From: Paenibacillus glycanilyticus NBRC 16618
GTDB lineage: Bacteria; Bacillota; Bacilli; Paenibacillales; Paenibacillaceae
Length of the DNA: 64,000 nt
Direction: 5' to 3'
Assembly (NCBI RefSeq): GCF_004000805.1
Contig: NZ_BILY01000002.1
Span: 227,660 to 291,659 of the forward strand
The translations under genes and the position numbers were made by a program. The notes beneath the pieces were generated by a model, which was not told the origin of the DNA, ran no database searches, and was given only the letters and a program-made list of their open reading frames with translations. Positions 42,437-51,480 of this stretch are shown piece by piece (position 1 is the stretch's first letter; every line of letters begins with the position of its first letter).

Positions 42437-42591
42437 TTCGTTTCATCCTACTCCCTTCAAAGCCTGCAAGATGCGTTTACGACATTGCCTAATCCTGATT
42501 ATTATAGCATATCCACCGTGCCCGGATGAAAATCGCCCGATTCGGAAACAGTAATGAAGCACGATTTCATGAAGACTTGGAGGGAATCCGA

Positions 42592-42819
42592 TTGATTAAT
42601 CTGGATTTGCGTCAAGCCATTATCAACAACGTCAGAAACAACACAAAAGAACAAATGAAGGACGTTATCGAGGACTCCGTCGGCAATGAGGAAAAAACGC
42701 TCCCCGGACTTGGCGTATTATTCGAGCTGATCTGGAAAGAGATATCCGCCGAGGAGCAGTCAAAGCTTGTTGATGCCCTGCATGCGAAGCTTCAGCAAAT
42801 GAAGCCTGCTGCGACCTAA
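42592..42819 (+). CDS. sspI: Small acid-soluble spore protein SspI
   Basis: A 75-residue spore protein. NLDLRQAIINNVRNNTKEQ and LPGLGVLFELIWKE are the identifying blocks of SspI. The start is a TTG at 42592, placed seven bases after GGAGGG; the frame is open for 22 more codons upstream but no site is present. The stop codon overlaps the convergent phnM gene by four bases. SspI is made in the forespore under sigma-F/G control. Confidence 0.9.
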   Translation: MINLDLRQAIINNVRNNTKEQMKDVIEDSVGNEEKTLPGLGVLFELIWKEISAEEQSKLVDALHAKLQQMKPAAT

Positions 42820-44015
42820 CGCGCATCCGCTGTATAGACGGTTTTACCGCCGACAATGGTATGCGTAACCCAAGGATGGCCTTGGTATTGATCAACAAGA
42901 ATTAAATCTGCGGCTTTACCCGGCGCAATCGAGCCGTATTGATCGGCAATGCCAAGCGCCTGCGCCGGGTAAAGAGTCCCCAAACGAACAGCCGCCGGCA
43001 AATCCAGCACTTCCTGCTCTGCAAGCATAAAGATAGCCTTTAATAATGAGGACGGATGATAATCGGAGCATATAATAGTTGCTTCGCCTTCCTTGATAAC
43101 ATCCAATGCGCGCAGGTTATGATCATGGGATCCTCCTCTAACGAGATTCGGCGCCCCCACGCATACGAATAGACCCGATCTTGCGGCATATTGGGCGGTT
43201 TCCATGTTAATGGGGAATTCCGTTACCGAAACGCCAAATCCCCTTGAACGCTCCACCTGCTCAACCGAATCATCGTCATGGGAAGCAAGCCGAATACCCT
43301 GCTGTCCAGCCAAACGGCTGAGCTCGCGGAGATTCTCCCAATCGATCTGGTTTCTGCGCATAAGCAGCTCTTCGACGATAACCTGTACTTCCTCGATGCC
43401 AACCCCTTGATTTTTCATGACATATCGTTCAAAAGATCCCGGCGCCCTGTATTGTCCTTGACCCGGGGAATGATCCATAAAGGACAAGTAGTCTATCTTC
43501 CTGTCTTTGATATACTGCTCAACGATTGGATAACCCGCCAAGTAAGAGACTTCGTAACGCAAATGGATTCGGTTCCGGATGACCGAGCGCTCTCTCCTGT
43601 ACTGGTCAATACACTCAACCATCCCGGTAAACAGATGATCCCCCCGCAAGCTTAAGCCAACGCCAAGCGACAAAGAATGGTACATCGTTGTAATGCCGTG
43701 AAGCGGCATTTTGCGTTCGAACTCCAGGAACGACATCGCGAGCGGAAATAAAGTATTGGGCCGTGGCTGCACTTCTTTCTCTATCGCGTCGTTATGAATA
43801 TCAATTAATCCGGGGAGAATATATCGCCCTGCTGCATCAATCCGATTCATAGCCTTATCTCCGCAGCTATGCTCATACTGCCGAATAGCCTCTTCATCAG
43901 TCAGAAGCGCGTCAATGATACCGTCCTTGACGGCGATCGTTGCAGCGACAAGCTGGTCTTCAAGCACAACAATCCCATTACGGATGAGCACGCGGTTCTG
44001 CGTTTGAGCAGTCAT
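42816..44015 (-). CDS. phnM: Alpha-D-ribose-1-methylphosphonate-5-triphosphate diphosphatase (PhnM)
   Basis: A 399-residue amidohydrolase-fold enzyme that cleaves pyrophosphate from the phosphonate C-P lyase intermediate. The metal residues typical of PhnM are visible: LPGLIDIHNDAIEKEVQPRP (in part), the SHDDDSVEQV block near residues 249-258, and CSDYHPSSLLKA near 313. The usual neighbours phnGHIJKL are absent from the window. Either the C-P lyase genes lie elsewhere or it has been reused for another triphosphate. The start has a GGGGTTATGCC region with a weak ribosome site. Confidence 0.88.
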   Translation of the reverse strand: MTAQTQNRVLIRNGIVVLEDQLVAATIAVKDGIIDALLTDEEAIRQYEHSCGDKAMNRIDAAGRYILPGLIDIHNDAIEKEVQPRPNTLFPLAMSFLEFERKMPLHGITTMYHSLSLGVGLSLRGDHLFTGMVECIDQYRRERSVIRNRIHLRYEVSYLAGYPIVEQYIKDRKIDYLSFMDHSPGQGQYRAPGSFERYVMKNQGVGIEEVQVIVEELLMRRNQIDWENLRELSRLAGQQGIRLASHDDDSVEQVERSRGFGVSVTEFPINMETAQYAARSGLFVCVGAPNLVRGGSHDHNLRALDVIKEGEATIICSDYHPSSLLKAIFMLAEQEVLDLPAAVRLGTLYPAQALGIADQYGSIAPGKAADLILVDQYQGHPWVTHTIVGGKTVYTADAR

Positions 44016-44088
44016 CAGGCATAACCCCTTTCAGGCTTCTACCCAAAAGATACCATAATTTAACTCGGGCCATAAGAGGGTTTAATCG

Positions 44089-44117
44089 AAAAAAAGCCGG
44101 CGGGATACCCGCCGACC
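44089..44117 (-). terminator. Terminator of the Gfo/Idh/ThuA operon
   Basis: On the minus strand tcggcggg / cccgccgg forms a short GC stem followed by seven T, 24 bases past the last stop codon. Confidence 0.8.
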
Positions 44118-44140
44118 TAGAATGGCTTATATTTGACAAA

Positions 44141-45227
<1,087 letters not shown>

Positions 45228-45241
<14 letters not shown>

Positions 45242-45929
45242 GAGCGTGAGTCCCTCCGTTTACCGCTGCCGTTTTGCCTTCCGCGCACCAGTTGAAGCCC
45301 CGGCGCATCATTTCTTTGACTACGGGAATATCGATAATGTTGGCTTGATGGCCAAGCGAGTTATAATAGACGCGACCAACGCCCCAGCGCTTCGTCCAAG
45401 CTACCGGCATATCAACCGCCTTGTTCAGGGAGTGAGGCCCTTCGGTCACCGGGAAACGGGTTGTTGCGAGCACTTCAACAGCCGGATCGACATGCAGGTA
45501 ATACTGCTCCGAGCTGACTTCAAAGTCCTCGATGCCTTCCGTCAGCGGGCTGGAGCTATGCTTGATGTTTACGACGTAATCGGTACCGTCATTGCCCGGA
45601 TGCGCTACCCATTGGCCGCCGGTCATGAACTGCCAGTCCACGTTTTCCCGGAAAGCGTCGCACATGCCGCCATGACAGCCGGCAAGGCCAACCCCGCTTT
45701 GAACGGCTTCCGATACGTTTTGCACATACTCCGGCTTAATCTTATCCATCGTCCAGATCGGTACGATTAGATCGAGGCCCTTCAGTTTTTCCCCGTCCGC
45801 AAACGCGTCCAGCGTATCCGACACTTCAACCTCGTAGCCTTCCTTCACCAGCACGTCTTCAAAAATACCCGCAACTTCCTTCGGCTGATGACCGTCCCAG
45901 CCGCCCCATACGATTAGTGCTTTTCTCAT
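45228..45929 (-). CDS. ThuA-domain protein (trehalose-utilisation/class I glutamine-amidotransferase-like)
   Basis: A 233-residue cytoplasmic protein. The pattern LIVWGGWDGHQPKEVAGIFEDVL near the start, GVGLAGCHGGMCDAFRENVDWQFMTGGQW in the middle (quoted in parts), and GVGRVYYNSLGHQ near the end are typical of ThuA. The fold is that of class I glutamine amidotransferases, with a His/Cys-like centre near CHGG. ThuA proteins occur in sugar-oxidation operons next to Gfo/Idh/MocA dehydrogenases, as here on both sides. Confidence 0.88.
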
Positions 45930-45959
45930 CGTCTTCGTTAGTCTCCTCTGCCCGCAGAA

Positions 45960-47129
45960 TTATTGGAACTCTTTCAAAGCAACCCAGCGACGTTCCGCAA
46001 TCGAACGTTCCACCGCAACAAGCACCTCTTGGCATCTCACGCCGTCATGGAAGTTCGGCACCGGCTGGCGGTCTTCCGCGATTGCCGTCATCAGCTCATG
46101 CACCTCATGAGTGAACGTATGCTCGTATCCGATGGTGTGACCGGCCGGCCACCAGGCATCCATGTAAGCATGGGAAGCATCGGTTGCGAGTACGCGGCGG
46201 AAGCCTTGCACATCGTCGGCATCCTCCGTGAAGTAAACCTCAAGCTCGTTCATCCGTTCGAAGTCGAATTTGATGCTGCCTTTGCTGCCGTTAATCTCGA
46301 ACGCATTCGTGCAACGGTGTCCTGCAGCAAAGCGCGTAGCTTCGAAGCTGCCAAGCGCGCCATTCTCGAACCTTGTCAGGAACAGCGTTGCGTCGTCAAC
46401 CGTTACTTCCCCGCGCGGCGCGTCCGCACCGCTTTTTGTTGCGCTAAGGCCCGTCATCGATTCGGAAACCGGACGTTCCTTGACGAAGGTCTCTTCCATC
46501 CCGATGACTTCCTGGAACTCGCCAACGAGGAAACGGGCCATATCGATCAAGTGCGCGCCAAGGTCGCCATGCGAGCCGGAACCGGCGATTTCCTTCTTCA
46601 GGCGCCATACCAGCGGGAATTCCGGATCAAGAATCCAGTCCTGCAGGAAAACGGCGCGGAAATGATGGATTTTACCGATACGGCCTTCCGAGATCAGCTT
46701 CTTCGCCAACTGGACAGCCGGAGCAAAGCGGTAGTTAAAGCCAACCATATGCTTCACGCCTGCTTTCTCGGCAGCAGCCAGCATTTCGTTCGCATCCTCC
46801 AGCGTCAGCGCAAGCGGCTTCTCGCAGAACAGATGCTTGCCCGCTTCGGCGGCCGCAATCGTAATCTCCTTATGAGCGTCGCTTGGCGCATTAATGTCGA
46901 TCAGATCAATATCCTCGCGCGCGACCAGCTTGCGCCAATCCGTCTCGCCGCTCTGCCAGCCGAATTGTGTCCGCGCCTTCTCGAGACCTACCGGATCACG
47001 GCCGCAAATCGCGGTCATTTCCGGCAGTACAGCGGTTTCCGGGAAAAACATCGGCAGCGCGCGGTACGCGTTGCTGTGTGCCTTACCCATAAATTTATAA
47101 CCAACCATTCCGACACGAAGTTTGCTCAT
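45960..47129 (-). CDS. Gfo/Idh/MocA family oxidoreductase (second)
   Basis: A 389-residue NAD(P)-dependent sugar dehydrogenase, paralogous to but clearly distinct from the one downstream. It has VGMVGYKFMGKAHSNAY at the start, EKPLALTLEDANEML (about residues 96-110) and the conserved GSHGDLGAHLIDMAR active-site region. It is the second gene of the LacI-dehydrogenase-ThuA-dehydrogenase operon, with a 30-base gap on either side. Confidence 0.9.
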   Translation of the reverse strand: MSKLRVGMVGYKFMGKAHSNAYRALPMFFPETAVLPEMTAICGRDPVGLEKARTQFGWQSGETDWRKLVAREDIDLIDINAPSDAHKEITIAAAEAGKHLFCEKPLALTLEDANEMLAAAEKAGVKHMVGFNYRFAPAVQLAKKLISEGRIGKIHHFRAVFLQDWILDPEFPLVWRLKKEIAGSGSHGDLGAHLIDMARFLVGEFQEVIGMEETFVKERPVSESMTGLSATKSGADAPRGEVTVDDATLFLTRFENGALGSFEATRFAAGHRCTNAFEINGSKGSIKFDFERMNELEVYFTEDADDVQGFRRVLATDASHAYMDAWWPAGHTIGYEHTFTHEVHELMTAIAEDRQPVPNFHDGVRCQEVLVAVERSIAERRWVALKEFQ

Positions 47130-47159
47130 TCTTAAACTACCGCCTCTCGATAACTTATT

Positions 47160-48164
47160 TTAGGTTGTTTCTCGCTTAATGAGTTGAACGGGAAGAATCG
47201 TATTCCCCGGCTCTTCGGTTTCCGCTGCCAGCAGCTTCATGGCGGCTCGTCGTCCCATCTCGTAAAAAGGAACCGATACCGTTGACAGCTTCGGCGTTAC
47301 GATTCTGGAGCTGTCCGAATCATCGTAACCGATCAGGCCGATATCCTTGCCCGCTTCAATGCCGTACTCCCGAAGACCGTCCATCAAACCAATCGCCATC
47401 CGGTCATTGGCCGCGAAAACAGCGTCAATCCGCTTGCTCCTGATTCCCTCGGATAGCCGTGAGGCCGCTTCATACCCGCTCTTCCTGCTGTAATTACCGG
47501 TGAATATCCGCTCATCCTCGTGCCGGATCCCCGATTCCTCCAGCGCGCGCTTATAGCCGGCAAGCCTGTCCCCGCTGCTCGAGAAAGCATCCGGACCGTT
47601 CAGGAAGGCAATCTGCTTGAAACCGTTTGCAATCAGATGCTGAACCGCCGCATAGCTTCCCGACTCATGGTCCGCATCGACGGTCAGGTATCCTTCCTCG
47701 TCAAACCGCTGGTTCACGAGGCAGAATGGATAACCTTCCTCCTGAAGCTCGGCTAGCGCGGCACGTTCCTCGGCAACATTTTGAGCGCCCAGCACGATAC
47801 AGGCATCCACCTTCTGCGTCCGGAACAGCTTTGCGTAATCACGCGGACTGTCCGGCTCCCGGAAGATTAGCAGCAGATCATAGTTGCAGGCCTTCGCCGC
47901 CTCGCCGATCCCGCTTAATATTTCCGCAAAGTAATAGGTCGAGAACAGATGAACCTTCGGCACAAACGGCAGAATGACGCCAACGTTTCCGCTTTTCCTC
48001 CTGGCAAAGCGCTGGGCAAGCGCATTAGGCACATACCCCAGCTCTTTGGCCGCCTCCAGCACGCGAATTCGTGTCTCTTCCTTAATAGGCCCTACATTGT
48101 TAAGTACCCGGGATACCGTTGCTTCCGATACACCGGCCAGCTTCGCTACTTCTTTCCTGCTGAT
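47160..48164 (-). CDS. LacI family transcriptional regulator with an apparent ATC start
   Basis: A 334-residue sugar-responsive repressor. From residue 1 it reads (I/M)SRKEVAKLAGVSEATVSRVL, the LacI DNA-binding helix-turn-helix, followed by the hinge and a periplasmic-binding-protein-like domain (about residues 60-330) ending LPVQLIKRETT. No ATG, GTG or TTG exists between an in-frame TAA at about 48182 and the helix-turn-helix. The ATC at 48164-48162 lies eight bases after a perfect AGGAGG. A start at the GTG at 48062 would delete the DNA-binding domain. It is first in the Gfo/Idh/ThuA operon and presumably represses it. Confidence 0.85.
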   Translation of the reverse strand: MSRKEVAKLAGVSEATVSRVLNNVGPIKEETRIRVLEAAKELGYVPNALAQRFARRKSGNVGVILPFVPKVHLFSTYYFAEILSGIGEAAKACNYDLLLIFREPDSPRDYAKLFRTQKVDACIVLGAQNVAEERAALAELQEEGYPFCLVNQRFDEEGYLTVDADHESGSYAAVQHLIANGFKQIAFLNGPDAFSSSGDRLAGYKRALEESGIRHEDERIFTGNYSRKSGYEAASRLSEGIRSKRIDAVFAANDRMAIGLMDGLREYGIEAGKDIGLIGYDDSDSSRIVTPKLSTVSVPFYEMGRRAAMKLLAAETEEPGNTILPVQLIKRETT

Positions 48165-48221
48165 AGTCGGCGCCTCCTGTTATTGCATTTATTACTTAAG
48201 TCTTTTGCTGCTGTTTAGCTG

Positions 48222-48241
48222 TAATGTACACGCGTACATTA
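48222..48241. promoter_or_regulatory. Palindromic operator candidate for the LacI regulator
   Basis: taatgtac / gtacatta with a four-base spacer (acgc) form a near-perfect 20-base palindrome, 58 bases upstream of the LacI gene start. Its form and place fit a LacI-family operator for autoregulation. Confidence 0.55.
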
Positions 48242-48246
48242 TGTCA

Positions 48247-48260
48247 TGAAAGCGCTATTC
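48247..48260. promoter_or_regulatory. Possible CcpA (cre) site upstream of the LacI operon
   Basis: TGAAAGCGCTATTC matches 12 of 14 cre positions. It is five bases from the operator palindrome, a layout consistent with combined specific and catabolite control of a sugar operon. Confidence 0.4.
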
Positions 48261-48381
48261 CGTCAACCGGATAAGCCAATAAAGATTTCCATTAATATTA
48301 TGAAAATTTGGGTTGTATGATTTTTACATAACCCCTATACTTTAGCTGGTAGACTACAATTTAGATAAAGGGGAGCAGTAC

Positions 48382-48723
48382 ATGTCATTTAACATCGCGC
48401 AAAAAAGCCAACTAGACGCCAGGGAGCTACTTCTGCTGGAGCAAGAGGTGAAGGATCGTGGCAAGAATATGGTCATCGCTTACGTTCTCTGGTATTTCCT
48501 CGGCATGTTTGGCGGTCACCGCTTCTATCTCGGGCGTACAGGCTCCGCTATTGCACAGCTTATTCTTTCCATTTCCGTTATCGGCGTGATTGTGACTTCC
48601 ATCTGGTGGATCGTGGATGCTTTCCTCCTGCACACATGGGTGAGAGACCGCAACCGCGCGGTTGAAGGCCAGCTTATTGACGAAATTATGGCTCACAAGC
48701 ATTTTCACGGTGGCTCATTCTAG
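48382..48723 (+). CDS. TM2-domain membrane protein (first)
   Basis: A 113-residue protein with an N-terminal helix (residues 1-28), then the TM2 domain: VIAYVLWYFLGMFGGHRFYLG (in part), a short loop and a second helix, ISVIGVIVTSIWWIVDAFLL. Two membrane helices are joined by the GGHRFYLG turn typical of the family. The ribosome site is AAGGGGAG. The tandem paralogue begins nine bases after its stop. TM2 proteins have no firm function. Confidence 0.85.
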   Translation: MSFNIAQKSQLDARELLLLEQEVKDRGKNMVIAYVLWYFLGMFGGHRFYLGRTGSAIAQLILSISVIGVIVTSIWWIVDAFLLHTWVRDRNRAVEGQLIDEIMAHKHFHGGSF

Positions 48724-48732
48724 GAGGTCATC

Positions 48733-49119
48733 ATGAATCGGCAAGACCTCACGCTGAATGAACTGATGGTATTCAACTCCGAGATGCGGAGTAGCGAAAA
48801 ATCGGCTGCTATCGCTTATCTGATGCTTCTTGGCGGTCACCTCGGCGTACACCGCTTTTATCTGAAGCGCAAGAAAACGGCCATTATCCAGCTGATTCTT
48901 TTCCTCATCGCAACTCTAGCCTATATATTACTCAGTATTGCTTCCGCAGCTGAACAAAAGGCTTTGTTAATTATCAGCACCATCCTATTCGCTCTTCCTG
49001 CTGCCGCCTTGTTCATCTGGGTTATCGTGGATCTCTTCTTAATCTCCCGCATGGTCAAAGCGTATAACAAGGAAGTCGAACGGGATTTGATTGAGCAAAT
49101 TATTCGATACCGGCAATAG
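48733..49119 (+). CDS. TM2-domain membrane protein (second, tandem paralogue)
   Basis: A 128-residue protein. The TM2 signature is LGGHLGVHRFYLKR (about residues 35-48), followed by two or three hydrophobic helices with FLIATLAYILL and AALFIWVIVDLFLISRMV. It probably arose by duplication with the preceding gene, with which it shares the organisation soluble helix, HRFYL turn and C-terminal charged tail. The start follows TAGGAGGTC and is nine bases after the first gene. A strong terminator follows. Confidence 0.82.
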   Translation: MNRQDLTLNELMVFNSEMRSSEKSAAIAYLMLLGGHLGVHRFYLKRKKTAIIQLILFLIATLAYILLSIASAAEQKALLIISTILFALPAAALFIWVIVDLFLISRMVKAYNKEVERDLIEQIIRYRQ

Positions 49120-49130
49120 CAACGCAATGC

Positions 49131-49168
49131 AAAAAATCCCCTGATCTCATCCGATCAGGGGATTTTCT
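49131..49168. terminator. Bidirectional terminator
   Basis: Perfect stem aaaatcccctgatc / gatcaggggatttt with a six-base loop, between the TM2 pair and the convergent prfC. Confidence 0.85.
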
Positions 49169-49182
49169 TATTCGTTTTAAGC

Positions 49183-50772
49183 TTATGGAGCAGTCTCCAG
49201 GAATTTCATGGTTGGATTCTTATCCATCGCGGTGCGCATCGCATATTCATTCTCGAAGAGAACAACGTAATTGCCCTTTTTGTCCTTCACAAGGGTAGAG
49301 TTGATCCGGAACTTCGAAGGATCGATCTTATCGTCAATGATCCAGCGCGCGAATTGGAACGGCATACGGTGCAGCTGAATATCAACGCCGTATTCGCCCT
49401 TCATCCGGTACTCGAATACCTCGAACTGCAGGTGGCCGACTACGCCAAGAATCGTTTCGTCAGCAAAGCCGCTTGCCGAGTAGAACACCTGAATGGTGCC
49501 TTCCTCCGTCAGTTGGTCTATCCCCTTCTGATACTGCTTATGCTTCAAAGCGTTCTTCACGGTAACCTTGGCGAAGATCTCCGGAGAGAATGTAGGCAGC
49601 TCGTCGAATACGACCTCGGAGCCTTGCGATAAGGAATCGCCAATCCGGAAAATACCCGGGTCGAACAGACCGATAATATCGCCCGGATAAGCCGTCTCGA
49701 CAATATCGCGGTCCTGCGCCAGGAATTGCTGCGGCTGGGACAGCTTAATGTCTTTGCCCGCGCGGACATGGCGGACGCTCATACCGCGCTCGAAACGCCC
49801 GGAGCAAATCCGAAGGAAAGCGATACGGTCGCGGTGCGCCGGGTTCATGTTGGCTTGGATTTTGAACACGTAACCGGAGAACTTCTCGTTTGTCGGGTCA
49901 ACCGAACCGCTGGTGCTCATCCGCGGAGCAGGCTTTGGAGCAAGCTCCAGGAAGTTCTCCAGGAAGGTTTGAACGCCGAAGTTGTTCACGGCGCTTCCGA
50001 AGAAGATCGGTGTCAATTCGCCTGCCCGCACTTTATCGAAATCAAACGGATCGCCCGCTACGTCAAGCAGCTCCAAATCCTGTATAAGCTGATCATGCAG
50101 GTAGTCTCCAGCCATTTCTCGAATAACCGGATCATTATAATCATCGACTTTGCGAACCTCGATCGTGCTGTGGTCATTGCCTTGGAACAGCTCAACCTGA
50201 TTTTTCATCCGGTCGTATACGCCGCACAGCTCGCGGCCCATGCCGATTGGCCAGTTCATTGGCACCGAACGAATGCCGAGAACCCGCTCCAGCTCTTCCA
50301 TCAGCTCGAATGGGCTTTGGCCTTCGCGGTCCAGCTTGTTAATAAAGGTGAAGATCGGAATACCGCGTTTGCGGCAGACCTGGAACAGCTTGATCGTCTG
50401 CGCCTCGACGCCTTTCGCAACGTCGATCAGCATGACCGCGCTGTCCGCTGCAGTCAGCGTACGGTACGTATCTTCGGAGAAATCCTGGTGACCTGGTGTA
50501 TCCAGAATGTTAACCCGATGTCCGAGGTAATCGAACTGCATCACGCTGGACGTAACGGAGATACCGCGCTGCTTCTCGATTTCCATCCAGTCGGATGTAG
50601 CGTGGCGGCTCGCTTTGCGGGCTTTTACCGACCCTGCAAGACGAATAGCTCCCCCGAATAAGAGGAGCTTCTCCGTTAATGTGGTTTTACCGGCGTCAGG
50701 GTGAGAGATAATCGCAAAGGTACGGCGCTTATCTACTTCCTGTGTAATTTCATTGCTTAACGTTTGGCTCAT
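49183..50772 (-). CDS. prfC: Peptide chain release factor 3
   Basis: A 529-residue translational GTPase that recycles RF1 and RF2 from the ribosome. It has the P-loop ISHPDAGKTTLTEK (about residues 22-35), the switch-type RGISVTSSVMQF, DTPGHQDFSEDT, the guanine-specificity motif NKLD, and RF3-specific PMNWPIGMG. The start follows AAGGGAAGG. A hairpin (50790-50811) sits just upstream of the ribosome site, between it and the cyclase stop codon. Confidence 0.95.
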   Translation of the reverse strand: MSQTLSNEITQEVDKRRTFAIISHPDAGKTTLTEKLLLFGGAIRLAGSVKARKASRHATSDWMEIEKQRGISVTSSVMQFDYLGHRVNILDTPGHQDFSEDTYRTLTAADSAVMLIDVAKGVEAQTIKLFQVCRKRGIPIFTFINKLDREGQSPFELMEELERVLGIRSVPMNWPIGMGRELCGVYDRMKNQVELFQGNDHSTIEVRKVDDYNDPVIREMAGDYLHDQLIQDLELLDVAGDPFDFDKVRAGELTPIFFGSAVNNFGVQTFLENFLELAPKPAPRMSTSGSVDPTNEKFSGYVFKIQANMNPAHRDRIAFLRICSGRFERGMSVRHVRAGKDIKLSQPQQFLAQDRDIVETAYPGDIIGLFDPGIFRIGDSLSQGSEVVFDELPTFSPEIFAKVTVKNALKHKQYQKGIDQLTEEGTIQVFYSASGFADETILGVVGHLQFEVFEYRMKGEYGVDIQLHRMPFQFARWIIDDKIDPSKFRINSTLVKDKKGNYVVLFENEYAMRTAMDKNPTMKFLETAP

Positions 50773-50789
50773 GCTTGCCTTCCCTTCAT

Positions 50790-50811
50790 AGCGTTGCCGC
50801 GAGGCAACGCT
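50790..50811. promoter_or_regulatory. Hairpin between the cyclase gene and prfC
   Basis: Perfect 9-bp stem agcgttgcc / ggcaacgct around a four-base loop without a T-run. It begins three bases past the cyclase stop codon and lies about 18 bases ahead of the prfC start. It may act as a weak terminator or as a leader structure of prfC. Confidence 0.45.
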
Positions 50812-50814
50812 CCT

Positions 50815-51441
50815 TTATCCATTCCCGATCAGCAGCGCGCGTGCGGGCGCCGCTTCGATACCGGTCAATTTCAAAGGCGCAATCACCATGAAATAAGAGC
50901 CAGGGGGCACTTCCTTCAGGCGAAGCCCTTCTACAATAATGACATTGTTGCGGAACAATGTCCGGTGGGTTGGATACTCCGCCTGGGAGCGTTCAATCCC
51001 AAGTCCGTCCGTACCAATCCCGCGAACCCCTACCTCAACGAGGTAACGGGCGCCATCCTCCCGCAAGAATACGAAATCGGATTCAAAGGAATCCGTAAAT
51101 GAGTTCTTCGTTTTTACGAGAATGAACTCGCCCTTTTGCAGGCCATGCTTCTCCAGGTCTTCTCTCGTGATGCTGTCGTTCACGTCCGTGAAGTCCAGAA
51201 CCCGGGCATTCCCGACCAGCTCCTCGAGACCGATTGTTTCGATTGTTGAGCCATCCTCCGGCAACATATGCAGAGGCGCATCGACATGGGTGCCGCAATG
51301 GACATCCATATCGATGCGCGATTCGTTAACGCCGTCTGGAGAGGTAGGCTGGGAGTTGATTTCGGGCTGCTTGCCGTCATGGTTGCCCCATACCGGCATG
51401 CCCTTTTCGATTGTCATCGAAATATCGTAAACCTTAAACAT
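50815..51441 (-). CDS. Cyclase-family (kynurenine formamidase-like) metal hydrolase
   Basis: A 208-residue member of the cyclase family. The metal-binding signature HCGTHVDAPLHM (about residues 48-59) gives the conserved His, Asp and His residues, and the C-terminal half has a GTDGLGIERSQ region. The family includes kynurenine formamidases, isatin hydrolases and antibiotic-pathway cyclases, so the exact substrate is open; no tryptophan-catabolism genes are nearby. Start follows CGGAGGG. It sits between zwf and prfC on the same strand. Confidence 0.85.
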   Translation of the reverse strand: MFKVYDISMTIEKGMPVWGNHDGKQPEINSQPTSPDGVNESRIDMDVHCGTHVDAPLHMLPEDGSTIETIGLEELVGNARVLDFTDVNDSITREDLEKHGLQKGEFILVKTKNSFTDSFESDFVFLREDGARYLVEVGVRGIGTDGLGIERSQAEYPTHRTLFRNNVIIVEGLRLKEVPPGSYFMVIAPLKLTGIEAAPARALLIGNG

Positions 51442-51480
51442 AAAGGCATATCCCTCCGTCAGCGGTGTGCTTGAAATAAA

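Noticed and set aside
45963..47135. A 390-codon plus-strand open frame
   Set aside because: It lies exactly antisense to the Gfo/Idh/MocA gene, has no ribosome site or recognisable motif, and shows the composition of a mirror frame.
49726..50661. A 311-codon plus-strand open frame
   Set aside because: Antisense to prfC; no motifs and no ribosome site.
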